Below are positions 8,409 to 16,252 of a stretch of 47,841 bases of DNA, one piece after another (within the stretch, counting starts at the first letter, position 1; each line of letters starts with the position of its first letter). The DNA lies in contig CAZVEE010000020.1 in the NCBI GenBank assembly GCA_964625525.1, forward strand, positions 1 to 47,841, in the 5' to 3' direction. The translations under genes were made by a program, and so were the position numbers. The stretch comes from CAZVEE01 sp964625525 (GTDB lineage Bacteria > Pseudomonadota > Alphaproteobacteria > JAJFIK01). Under the pieces are notes generated by a model. That model was not told the DNA's origin and searched no databases. It saw only the letters and a list, made by a program, of their open reading frames with translations.

Positions 8409-11400
8409 ATGGGCATGAAAATGCTGATCGATGCGGCCCACCCGGAAGAAACCCGGGTGGTGGTCGCGCAAGGCAACCGGATCGAAGAATTTGACTTTGA
8501 ATCCGCCAACAAGCGTCAGCTTCGCGGCTCGATCTATCTGGCCAAGGTCACGCGGGTCGAACCCTCGCTCCAAGCGGCCTTTGTGGACTATGGCGGCAAC
8601 CGCCACGGCTTTCTCGCCTTCAGCGAGATTCACCCGGACTACTATCAAATTCCGACGGCCGACCGGCAGGCGCTGTTAGAAGCGCAGGCGGAAGAAGAAC
8701 GCCGCCTGGCCGAGGAAATGGACGAGGACGACGGGGACCGCCGCCGCGGCTCTCGTGGCGACGGCGGCCGCTCGGACTCCGGTGGGCGCCGGCGGGGCCG
8801 GCGCGGTGGCCAACGCGCCGGTGGACGCAACGGCCAGCGCCGGGGCGGCCGGCGCAATCGGCGCGACCGGGACCGCCCGGGGCGCGACGGCGACAGCGTC
8901 CTGACCATCGACGCGAATCTGGACGAGGCGACCGACGCGCCGGTGTTGCCGGCCCCCAGTGATGCCGTCTTCGGCAGCCCGGCCGCCGAGGCGGTCGATC
9001 TGGGCACGGCCGAGGCCGGCGAGATGCCGCTGTTCGGCTATGATGCCGACGCCTCCCCCCTGACCGAGACCGCATCGGACGGGCCCCATGTGGATGCCCC
9101 TCAAGATCATGACGATGAAACCGCCCCGGCCTGGAGCGGTGAAGGGTCGCTTGGCTGGGCCACGCCCCGTGATGACGGCGACAGGGAGCCAAGCACGCGC
9201 GTCCAGGCCGAGCCCGCCGAAGGCGGTGCCGCACAACCTCTGCTCTCTGACCCGACACCCTCCATCGCCATCCCCTTGCCCGATGAGACGCCCGAGCACG
9301 ACAGCGGTGACGAGGCCGCCGACAGCGAGGACACGACAGAGGCTCGCGGCCCGCAATCCGATCCTGACGACAGCGCGGACGCGGAGGCAGACGACGCGGC
9401 GACCGAGTCCGATGATGCGCCATCCGATGGTGAGGATGGCGAGGCGCAGACCGATGACGCTGCCCTCGATAATGCGGTCTCAGACGATTTGGACGACTCC
9501 GTCTCCGACGACGATGATGGGTCGGATGACGTGACCTCCGACGAGGCGCACACCGACGCACAAGACAGCGACGATTTAGACGACGACGAAGACGGGGACG
9601 ACGATCGTGGCACAGAAGACCGCGAGAGGGATGACGATGAGGACGGGGACGACGGGGACGACGGGGACGACGACAGCGATGATGAGGAAGACTCCTCGTC
9701 TCGCAATGACGAAATCGAAACCGTCGTCGCGGACGACTCCGATGACGAGATGCGTCAGTCGCGGCGCGCGCGCCTGAAGACCTACAAAATCCAGGAAGTC
9801 ATCCAACGCCGCCAGATCATGCTCGTGCAGGTCGTCAAGGAAGAGCGCGGCACCAAAGGCGCAGCCCTGACCACCTATCTCTCCCTTGCCGGTCGCTACT
9901 GCGTGCTCATGCCAAACACCGCGCGCGGCGGCGGCATCTCTCGCAAAATCACCAACGCCAATGACCGCAAGCGCCTGAAGCAGGCCGCCGGGACCCTGGA
10001 CGTGCCTGAAGGCATGGGCCTGATCGTGCGCACCGCCGGCGCCCAGCGCACCAAGACCGAGATCAAACGCGACTATGAGTATCTGTTGCGCCTGTGGGAG
10101 AGCGTGCGCGATCTGACCTTGCGCTCCTCCGCCCCCACCCTCGTTTACGAGGAAGGCAATCTGGTCAAACGCACCATCCGCGACCTGTACAATAAGGATA
10201 TTGAAGCGGTGCTGGTGGAGGGCGAAGACGGCTACAAAGAAGCCAAGGGCTTCATGCGCATGCTGATGCCCTCGCACGCCAAGAATGTGCAGCCCTATCG
10301 GGACCGCATGCCGCTGTTCCAGCGCTTCCAGGTGGAAGCACAGCTGGACTCCATGTTCAGCCCGCAGGTGCAGCTGCCCTCCGGCGGCTATCTGGTGATC
10401 CACTCCACCGAAGCGCTTGTGGCCATTGACGTGAACTCCGGGCGCTCCACGCGCGAGCACTCCATCGAGGAGACCGCGCTTAAGACCAATCTGGAATCCG
10501 CTGAAGAAGTGGCGCGCCAATTGCGCCTGCGCGATCTGGCCGGGCTCATCGTGATCGATTTCATCGACATGGAAGAGACGCGCAACAACAAGGCGGTTGA
10601 GCGCAAGCTGAAGGAATGCCTGAAATCGGACCGGGCGCGCATTCAGGTGGGGCGCATTTCGGGCTTCGGCCTTTTGGAAATGTCGCGCCAGCGCCTGCGG
10701 GCCGGCGTGCTCGAAGGCTCGACCGTCACCTGCCCCCACTGCGAAGGCTCGGGCAAGATGCGCTCGGTGGAATCCGCAGCGCTCAGAGTGCTGCGGGCCT
10801 GTGAGGAAGAAGGCCTGCGGGAACGCTGCGCGTCGGTCACGGTACGGGTGCCCCCCACGGTGGCGCTCTACATTCTCAATCAGAAGCGCCCCCAGCTCAT
10901 GGAGATTGAGCGGCGCTACGGGCTGTTGGTGATGGTCGAGGCAGACCACGAAATGTACGCCTCCGACATGGCCATGGAGCGGGGCGAACCGCTGACGGCG
11001 GAGCGCAAGGCACGCATCGCCGACGCGGTGAGCATGGAGACCGCCTACACCGAAACCATTCCGGATGAAGATCTGGAAGACGATCTGGCCGACGATGAGG
11101 ACGAGGCCGACGACGAGACAATCGAGGCGATCGAGGCGATCGAGGCGACCCCGTCGGAGGACGACACCGAAAGCGATGACCGCCCGCGCCGCCGCCGCCG
11201 GGGTGGTCGCCGTCGCCGTCGCGGCGAGGAGGATGTCCGCGCCGACGACGAGGCGGACACTGAAACGGAGACGGATGCCGATATCGACGCGGATGCCGAG
11301 GACGACGCGGATGGCGATGACGACAGCGCCCAGGCCAGTGACGCCGACGGTGATGACGATAAGCCCCGCCGCCGCCGCCGCCGGGGCAAGCGCGGGGGAC

Positions 11401-11861
11401 GGCGCAACCGGCGCAATGGCGTTGCGGAAGGCGCCGAGGGGGCGGACTTAGCGGATGCGGATCAGCCGGCCATGGCCGCCTGGTTCACCGAAGACGGCGC
11501 AGTCGCCGAGCGCCCCGAGAGCGGGCCAACCGAAACCGCGTCGCTTGATGAGCCCGACACGGCCACCGTGTCCTTGCAGGATGCCTCGGACGCGGACGGT
11601 ACGGAAACCACCGAGACGACAGAGTTCGACTTCGACGACCCCAAACCGGAGTTTCATTTCGATCAGGAGGACGGCGCCCCCGGTTCCGCCGAGGATGCTG
11701 ATGCTGATGCCGATACCGATGCGGGCACCGCAGAGCCGGACACCCCTGAAACGGCCGAGCCTGATCCTCAACCCGTCCTGAGCGAGCCGGACCCGGCGAC
11801 CGCGCCGGAGCCCCAGGAGAAAAAACGCGGCTGGTGGCAACGGCGCTTCTTCTCCCTGTGA
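8409..11861 (+). CDS. rne: Ribonuclease E, with giant acidic insertion in S1
   Basis: RNase E is the endonuclease that starts mRNA decay and scaffolds the degradosome. The start at 8409 (MGMKMLIDAAHPEETRVVV) matches the alphaproteobacterial consensus and follows GGAG by eight bases; GTG 8394 is in frame. The protein has 1150 residues. The first half of the S1 domain (to about 95) is followed by a 345-residue low-complexity insertion (about 105-450): an Arg/Gly-rich stretch, then long Asp/Glu/Ser runs. S1 resumes at RARLKTYKIQEVI. Catalytic Asp residues lie in VAIDVNSGR and LIVIDFIDME, and the Zn-link is CPHCEGSG. The C-terminal scaffold (about 885-1150) alternates acidic and Arg-rich blocks and ends RGWWQRRFFSL, resembling the Caulobacter PNPase-binding peptide. 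Confidence 0.95.
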   Translation: MGMKMLIDAAHPEETRVVVAQGNRIEEFDFESANKRQLRGSIYLAKVTRVEPSLQAAFVDYGGNRHGFLAFSEIHPDYYQIPTADRQALLEAQAEEERRLAEEMDEDDGDRRRGSRGDGGRSDSGGRRRGRRGGQRAGGRNGQRRGGRRNRRDRDRPGRDGDSVLTIDANLDEATDAPVLPAPSDAVFGSPAAEAVDLGTAEAGEMPLFGYDADASPLTETASDGPHVDAPQDHDDETAPAWSGEGSLGWATPRDDGDREPSTRVQAEPAEGGAAQPLLSDPTPSIAIPLPDETPEHDSGDEAADSEDTTEARGPQSDPDDSADAEADDAATESDDAPSDGEDGEAQTDDAALDNAVSDDLDDSVSDDDDGSDDVTSDEAHTDAQDSDDLDDDEDGDDDRGTEDRERDDDEDGDDGDDGDDDSDDEEDSSSRNDEIETVVADDSDDEMRQSRRARLKTYKIQEVIQRRQIMLVQVVKEERGTKGAALTTYLSLAGRYCVLMPNTARGGGISRKITNANDRKRLKQAAGTLDVPEGMGLIVRTAGAQRTKTEIKRDYEYLLRLWESVRDLTLRSSAPTLVYEEGNLVKRTIRDLYNKDIEAVLVEGEDGYKEAKGFMRMLMPSHAKNVQPYRDRMPLFQRFQVEAQLDSMFSPQVQLPSGGYLVIHSTEALVAIDVNSGRSTREHSIEETALKTNLESAEEVARQLRLRDLAGLIVIDFIDMEETRNNKAVERKLKECLKSDRARIQVGRISGFGLLEMSRQRLRAGVLEGSTVTCPHCEGSGKMRSVESAALRVLRACEEEGLRERCASVTVRVPPTVALYILNQKRPQLMEIERRYGLLVMVEADHEMYASDMAMERGEPLTAERKARIADAVSMETAYTETIPDEDLEDDLADDEDEADDETIEAIEAIEATPSEDDTESDDRPRRRRRGGRRRRRGEEDVRADDEADTETETDADIDADAEDDADGDDDSAQASDADGDDDKPRRRRRRGKRGGRRNRRNGVAEGAEGADLADADQPAMAAWFTEDGAVAERPESGPTETASLDEPDTATVSLQDASDADGTETTETTEFDFDDPKPEFHFDQEDGAPGSAEDADADADTDAGTAEPDTPETAEPDPQPVLSEPDPATAPEPQEKKRGWWQRRFFSL
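9642..9668 (+). repeat. 9-bp tandem repeat in rne acidic insertion
   Basis: GACGGGGAC repeated three times without change, coding DGD units in the acidic insertion of RNase E. Length change here would stay in frame, so copy number could vary without breaking the gene. Confidence 0.8.
11121..11147 (+). repeat. 9-bp tandem repeat in rne C-terminal scaffold
   Basis: ATCGAGGCG repeated three times, coding IEA units. It is a second slippage-prone in-frame repeat in the disordered part of RNase E. Confidence 0.8.
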
Positions 11862-11908
11862 CGCCGTGACATAGAGTGTCTCCCGGTATGTCATCACGGG
11901 AGGCCCTC

Positions 11909-12364
11909 ATGTCCGACGCCATGTTCTTTGCCGTTATCAACTACGCGGTGCTGCCGTTCTGGCTGCTGCTGGTGGTTGCGCCATCCTGGGCGGGCACGCG
12001 CCTGCTCGTCCATTCTGTCGTGCCCATGGTGCTGTTGGGCGGCACCTATGCCTGGCTGGTGGCCACGGGCGCCTTTACCCAGGATCTGCCGGAGGGCGCG
12101 AGCCTCACCTCGTTTGAGGGCGTGATCCTCATGTTCGATGTGCCCAAGGCGGTGCTGGCCGGGTGGGCCCATTATCTGGTGTTCGACCTCTTTGTCGGGG
12201 CTTGGATCGCGCGGGACGCAGCCCGGCGCAGCGTCTCCCATTGGCTGGTGATTCCGGCGCTAATCCTGACCCTGCTGCTGGGGCCCGTGGGCCTGCTGGT
12301 GTATCTGCTGATCCGGGTGGTCACGGGCCGAGGCGGCTGGAGCCTGGCGGAAGGCGATGCCTAA
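11909..12364 (+). CDS. ABA4-like (DUF4281) integral membrane protein
   Basis: A 151-residue protein with about four membrane segments: FFAVINYAVLPFWLLLVV, LLVHSVVPMVLLGGTYAWLV, a middle region VPKAVLAGWAHYLVFDLFVGAWIARD, and WLVIPALILTLLLGPVGLLVYLLIR. The motif GWAHYLVFDLFVGAWIARDA is typical of the ABA4-like family, named after a plant protein needed for neoxanthin synthesis; the role in bacteria is not established. The start is ATG 11909, preceded by GGGAGG at good spacing; upstream in-frame starts at 11876 and 11888 lack one. It lies 47 bases after rne and is followed by a strong inverted repeat, so it may be read from the rne transcript. Confidence 0.8.
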   Translation: MSDAMFFAVINYAVLPFWLLLVVAPSWAGTRLLVHSVVPMVLLGGTYAWLVATGAFTQDLPEGASLTSFEGVILMFDVPKAVLAGWAHYLVFDLFVGAWIARDAARRSVSHWLVIPALILTLLLGPVGLLVYLLIRVVTGRGGWSLAEGDA

Positions 12365-12384
12365 GCAATACCCGTTCATGGTGT

Positions 12385-12434
12385 AAGCCCGATCGGGCTT
12401 GCTCTGCAGGCGCGGCGCCGGGGTGCGCCGCGCC
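12385..12434 (+). terminator. Palindrome and strong GC hairpin after the ABA4-like gene
   Basis: AAGCCCGATCGGGCTT (12385-12400) is a perfect 16-base palindrome. It is followed by GGCGCGGCGC-CGGGGT-GCGCCGCGCC (12409-12434), a perfect 10-base-arm hairpin. There is no T tract, so this is at best a factor-assisted terminator or an mRNA 3' stabiliser. Confidence 0.45.
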
Positions 12435-12477
12435 GTCGCGCATCCCTTGGTCGTGACAATCATTCGATTAAGATCGG

Positions 12478-12506
12478 TTGTCAGGCATTTGCGAAAATAC
12501 TATGAC
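12478..12506 (+). promoter_or_regulatory. Candidate promoter of the glycosyltransferase operon
   Basis: TTGTCA (12478-12483), a 17-base spacer and TATGAC (12501-12506). It sits in an AT-richer part of the 300-base gap before the glycosyltransferase and would give a leader of about 150 bases. Nothing else is seen in the remainder of that gap. Confidence 0.45.
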
Positions 12507-12662
12507 GGTGGGGGCTGAGTTGATCGCCGCGAGAGATCTGCTCTACGGATCCGTGGATCGGTGATCGTCGTGCCAGTCCGTGCTACAGGCCGATATGCCC
12601 TCCCGCCGCTGATGCAGGATGGGCTGTCACTGTGCCGGCACGGGGGCGCAAGGGGTGAATGC

Positions 12663-14024
12663 ATGACAGTGGCCAGCTACCGTACGGACAATCCGTACAC
12701 CCCACATGATGCTTTTCGCCCTCTGGAGCCCCGTTTTGACCGCCCTTTAAGAATACTCATCTCTAGCTATCGCTCTCATCCGTATACGGGGGGCCAGGGC
12801 GTTTATATGCGGTTCCTGACCCGCGCTCTGGCGGATATGGGGCATACGGTAGATGTCATCTCCGGCCCGCCCTATCCCGAACTCGATGCACGCGTGGGCC
12901 TGATCAAGCTCGACTCGCTGGACCTCTACGCCCAGCCGAAGACAAGTCTTGGTATTCCCGCCATGCCAGCGCGCGCATGGCGGGATTATATTGACTTTTA
13001 TGAGTATATCTCCCACGTGACCGGCGCTTTCCCGGAACCGGAGACGTTCGGCATGCGCATGGCGCGCTATCTGCGCGGCCGCGAGGGCGACTACGATATT
13101 GTTCACGACAACCAGACCTTGTGTTCAGGCCTGCTGGATTTGCAGCGGCGCGGCATGAGCGTGGTGGGCGCGCTCCACCACCCGATCACCCGCGACCGGC
13201 AGATCTCGCTTGATCACGAACCCTCCTTCTGGATGCGCCTGCTGGTAAAGCGCTGGTACTCCTTCCTCGATCGTCAAATCCAGGTGGCGCGCCAGCTTGA
13301 CCCGCTCATGGTGTGTTCGAACTCCACCAAGCGCGACGCAGCCGTCGATTTCGGTCTGGCGCCGGAGCGCTTGGAGCTGGTCTATCTGGGCATCGACACG
13401 GAGTTGTTCCGGCCCCTGCCCCATATTCCCCGCGCCCCCCAACGCCTGATCACCACCGCCAGCGCCGACGTGCCCCTGAAAGGGCTCATCTATCTGATTG
13501 AGGCCTATGCGGCGCTTTTGCCGGAGCATCCAGACCTGGACCTGATGGTGATCGGCAAATTGCGCGAGGGGCAGACAAGCGCCCTGCTCGACCGGCTTGG
13601 CATCCGCGACAAGGTCACTTTCGTTTCCGGGCTGACATTCGAGGAAATCGCCGAACTCTATGCCCAGGCCACGATCGCCGTCAGCCCGTCAGTCTATGAG
13701 GGCTTTGGCTTTCCCGCTGGCGAGGCCATGGCGTGTGGTGTGCCGCTCGTGTCCACATCCGGCGGCTCGCTGCCGGAAGTGGTCGGGGATGCGGGCCTGC
13801 AAGTGCCGCCGCGCGATGCGCCGGCACTGGCCAAAGCCATCGCCAGCCTGCTGACTGATCCGGCACGCCGCGAGACGCTGGCGCGCCTCGGACGGGAGCG
13901 GATCACCCGGCAATTCACCTGGGCCCGCACGGCCCGCAAGGTCACTCAGATTTATCACCGGGTTCTGTCGTCCCGCCAATGGTCCGCTAATGCACACCAT
14001 CGACCTCAAATTGCTACATCTTGA
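12663..14024 (+). CDS. Glycosyltransferase family 4
   Basis: A 453-residue GT-B-fold, retaining glycosyltransferase. The N-terminal domain starts LRILISSYRSHPYTGGQGVY, with the usual Gly-rich loop (GGQGVYMRFL) near residue 40. The C-terminal nucleotide-sugar domain carries SPSVYEGFGFPAGEAMACG, with the EGFGFP...E pair that marks GT4, and STSGGSLPEVVGD. I chose ATG 12663 (MTVASYR), with GGGG upstream; an in-frame start at 12561 adds 34 residues of low similarity. The gene overlaps the following methyltransferase by 35 bases, so the two are almost certainly co-translated. Donor and acceptor are unknown. Confidence 0.88.
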   Translation: MTVASYRTDNPYTPHDAFRPLEPRFDRPLRILISSYRSHPYTGGQGVYMRFLTRALADMGHTVDVISGPPYPELDARVGLIKLDSLDLYAQPKTSLGIPAMPARAWRDYIDFYEYISHVTGAFPEPETFGMRMARYLRGREGDYDIVHDNQTLCSGLLDLQRRGMSVVGALHHPITRDRQISLDHEPSFWMRLLVKRWYSFLDRQIQVARQLDPLMVCSNSTKRDAAVDFGLAPERLELVYLGIDTELFRPLPHIPRAPQRLITTASADVPLKGLIYLIEAYAALLPEHPDLDLMVIGKLREGQTSALLDRLGIRDKVTFVSGLTFEEIAELYAQATIAVSPSVYEGFGFPAGEAMACGVPLVSTSGGSLPEVVGDAGLQVPPRDAPALAKAIASLLTDPARRETLARLGRERITRQFTWARTARKVTQIYHRVLSSRQWSANAHHRPQIATS

Positions 14025-14706
14025 CGATGGCGCCCGTGCGCTCGATCTGGGCTGCGGCACGGGACGTCATCTGCATGGGATGTATTACGCTGGCAAAGCG
14101 CATGTGGTGGGTGTTGACCTGTCACTTGAGGATATGACGAAGGCCCGTGAGGGCTTTGAGTCCATGCCGGACGTCACGGCCACGCACCAGCGCTGGAGCC
14201 TTGCCGCCTCGGACGCCTTGCGCCTGCCCTTTCCCGATGCCGGCTTTGACACCATCGTGTGTTCAGAAGTGCTGGAACACATCCCCGATTATGAGGGCGC
14301 GGTGCGAGAGATCGCGCGCACCATCAAACCAGGCGGCCGGCTTGCTGTCTCAGTGCCGCGGGCCTGGCCCGAATGGATTTGCTGGCAGTTGTCCGAGCAC
14401 TACCACAACACGCCCGGCGGCCATGTGCGCATCTTCGACGAAGATGAATTGCGCGAGGCTATCGAAGCTGCGGGCTTCCGGTTCGTCTCCCGTGATTTCG
14501 CCCATGGTCTGCACTCTCCGTATTGGTGGCTGCAATGCGCCATGTGGGAGAGCAAGGACAACAACTGGTTGATTCGTCAGTATCACAAGTTTCTCGTCTG
14601 GGACATCATGGAGCGTCCCTGGCTAACCCGAGCCCTCGCGACCATCGCCGACCCACTGATGGGCAAGAGTGTCGTGCTCTACTTCGACAAGATGAGAACC
14701 CCGTGA
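13990..14706 (+). CDS. Class I SAM-dependent methyltransferase
   Basis: A 238-residue Rossmann methyltransferase. Motif I is ALDLGCGTGRHLHG (about residues 17-30), the acidic residue binding the ribose is in VVGVDLSLEDM, and motif IV/post-I is FDTIVCSEVLEHIPDYEGAV. This is the UbiE/Methyltransf_11 layout. It overlaps the upstream glycosyltransferase by 35 bases, and its TGA overlaps the GTG start of the next gene (GTGA). The three genes thus form a strictly coupled operon, and the enzyme probably methylates the glycosylated product or its carrier. There is no clear Shine-Dalgarno, as expected for a re-initiating ribosome. Confidence 0.87.
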   Translation: MHTIDLKLLHLDDGARALDLGCGTGRHLHGMYYAGKAHVVGVDLSLEDMTKAREGFESMPDVTATHQRWSLAASDALRLPFPDAGFDTIVCSEVLEHIPDYEGAVREIARTIKPGGRLAVSVPRAWPEWICWQLSEHYHNTPGGHVRIFDEDELREAIEAAGFRFVSRDFAHGLHSPYWWLQCAMWESKDNNWLIRQYHKFLVWDIMERPWLTRALATIADPLMGKSVVLYFDKMRTP

Positions 14707-15791
14707 CATCCCTGTACTTGACGAGAGAGCTCGTTGCCGAAGGATACTTCGACGGCGCGGTGGGTCGCATTCTGGAGCTGCAACAGCCCTGCGGCGCCAT
14801 CCCCTGGTATGACGATGGTGTCGTCGATCCCTGGAACCACACCGAGGCCGCCATGGGGCTAACCGTGCTTGGGCGGCTCAAGCAAGCGCGCGCGGCCTAT
14901 GGCTATCTGCGTGACACGCAGCTGAGCGATGGGTCCTGGTGGTCGCAGTACGGTGCGGCCGTGCCCATGGACGACAACCGCTATACCGGTGACGGAGACG
15001 AGAAAAAGATCCGGGACACGAATTTTTGCGCCTATCCGGCAACCGGCATCTGGCACTACTACCTGGTCACCGGTGATACGGATTTTCTGGGCACCCACTG
15101 GCCCATGGTAGAAGCGGCCACCGATTTCGTCATCAGCCTACAGACGGAGTATGGCGATGTTCGCTGGGCCGCGCCGGATGAGCACACGCCAGAGGATGAC
15201 GCCCTCGTGACCGGGTGCAGCTCCATCTACAAGAGCCTGCTGTTCGCATACCGCTTGTCTGCAGCGGTAGGGTGTACCCGCCCCGACTGGCTGACCGCGC
15301 GGACTGCGCTCGGCACGGCCTTGCGCGAGAAACCCTACCGGTTCGACCGCCATTGGGAGAAGAAAGACAACTTCTCCATGGACTGGTTCTACCCGGTCAT
15401 TGCCGGTGTGTTCCTGGGCCAGGCCGCGCGTGATCGGCTGGCGGCGCGATGGGACGCCTTTGTGTCGGAAGGACGCGGATGCCGCTGTGTGCTGGAGCAA
15501 CCCTGGGTCACGGTGGCGGAATCGGCTGAGCTTGTCATTGCCTTACTCGCCTCGGGCCAGCGGGCACGGGCGGCAGAAGTGTTGTCCTGGCTTCATCAAT
15601 GGCGCGACGACGCGGGGCGCTATTGGATGGGATACCAGTATGTTTCTGGCGTTCCGTGGCCGGATGAAAAACCCGCCTGGACCGCCGCCGCCGTTATTCT
15701 GGCCACGGACGCCCTTCTCGGGCTCACCCCGGCAAATGGACTGTTCCTGGACCAGGGCGCGGACCTGGCACCAGTGCTGGCAGACGGGTAA
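14703..15791 (+). CDS. Alpha/alpha-toroid (prenyltransferase/squalene-cyclase-like) protein
   Basis: A 362-residue protein that seems built of paired helices in an alpha/alpha toroid. Recurrent helix pairs are visible: GAVGRILELQQPCGAIPWY, TEAAMGLTVLGRLKQARAAY with LRDTQLSDGSWW, WPMVEAATDFVISLQTEYGD, ELVIALLASGQRARAAEVLS. The QxxDGSW-like pieces resemble QW motifs of terpene cyclase or prenyltransferase folds; six-hairpin glycosidases are an alternative. No catalytic DxDD motif is seen, so a cyclase reaction cannot be claimed. GTG 14703 overlaps the methyltransferase stop. Earlier in-frame starts lie wholly within the methyltransferase gene and are unlikely. The operon ends here; a short dispersed repeat follows 27 bases later. 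Confidence 0.75.
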   Translation: MTSLYLTRELVAEGYFDGAVGRILELQQPCGAIPWYDDGVVDPWNHTEAAMGLTVLGRLKQARAAYGYLRDTQLSDGSWWSQYGAAVPMDDNRYTGDGDEKKIRDTNFCAYPATGIWHYYLVTGDTDFLGTHWPMVEAATDFVISLQTEYGDVRWAAPDEHTPEDDALVTGCSSIYKSLLFAYRLSAAVGCTRPDWLTARTALGTALREKPYRFDRHWEKKDNFSMDWFYPVIAGVFLGQAARDRLAARWDAFVSEGRGCRCVLEQPWVTVAESAELVIALLASGQRARAAEVLSWLHQWRDDAGRYWMGYQYVSGVPWPDEKPAWTAAAVILATDALLGLTPANGLFLDQGADLAPVLADG

Positions 15792-15817
15792 CCCCGCGTA
15801 GGCGACCACCGATTTGC

Positions 15818-15923
15818 TAGAGCGCTTTCAGGAAAAGTGTTGTGCGGTTTTCCGCCCGGAAAGCGCGCCAAACCAAAGACCGAGAGCCGTTTCAATGATC
15901 TGGTTTTCATTGAAACGGCTCTA
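15818..15923 (+). repeat. Dispersed palindromic repeat, copy 1 (106 bp)
   Basis: Begins TAGAGCGCTTTCAGG and ends AAACGGCTCTA, so its ends TAGAGC/GCTCTA are inverted repeats. The second half is a near-perfect hairpin (GAGCCGTTTCAATGA ... TCATTGAAACGGCTC), and the first half can also fold. A half copy lies inverted at 16200-16252 and a full inverted copy at about 47393-47497. Size and structure fit a MITE- or REP-like non-autonomous element. Confidence 0.85.
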
Positions 15924-15933
15924 GGCTGTGTGC

Positions 15934-16194
15934 ATGACAAAATCCGCGCCCCCTTCCCCATTGCCGCATCCGCCGGAGGCGGCTGCCACCGCCCCGGCCA
16001 AGCCACTGCGCCGTACACGGAACGCAGAAGAAACGCAAAGGCGCCTGATTGCTGCGACGGTCGAGCTTTTGGCCGAGGACGGGTTCGGCCGGACCAGTTC
16101 ACCGCGCGTGGCGGCGCGCGCGGGCCTGGCTGCGCGAGCGACTGGCTGAAACCATGCACCAGGCCGGCGTCGTCCCGGAACCGGACACCGCTTG
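15934..16194 (+). pseudogene. TetR-family regulator remnant (internal deletion / frameshift)
   Basis: From ATG 15934 the frame gives MTKSAPPSPLPH and then RRTRNAEETQRRLIAATVEL and LAEDGFGRTSSPRVAARAG, the first two helices of a TetR DNA-binding domain. It then stops at 16149. Near 16120 another frame reads RAWLRERLAETMHQAG to TGA at about 16194, which looks like a TetR C-terminal helix. The ligand-binding core of roughly 130 residues is absent, so the gene is dead or a severe deletion. It is enclosed by inverted copies of the dispersed repeat, which may have mediated the loss. A short expressed HTH peptide cannot be excluded. Confidence 0.65.
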
Positions 16195-16199
16195 ATCCG

Positions 16200-16252
16200 T
16201 TGGCGCGCTTTCCGGGCGGAAAACCGCATACACTTTTCCTGAAAGCGCTCTA
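16200..16252 (-). repeat. Dispersed palindromic repeat, copy 2 (half, inverted)
   Basis: The left half of the element, nearly identical to copy 1 but on the opposite strand (ends CTGAAAGCGCTCTA at 16252). The right-half hairpin is missing. Its terminal CTA is the stop codon (TAG on the minus strand) of the adjoining methyltransferase. Confidence 0.85.

Noticed and set aside
7928..8494. Open frame of 188 codons in the region before rne
   Set aside because: Arg/Pro/Gly-rich, no recognisable domain, and it runs into rne in another frame; typical of GC-rich noncoding DNA.
13990..14024. Possible sequencing error joining the glycosyltransferase and methyltransferase
   Set aside because: Both proteins have complete domains and the overlap is of a size common in coupled operons; no error is needed.
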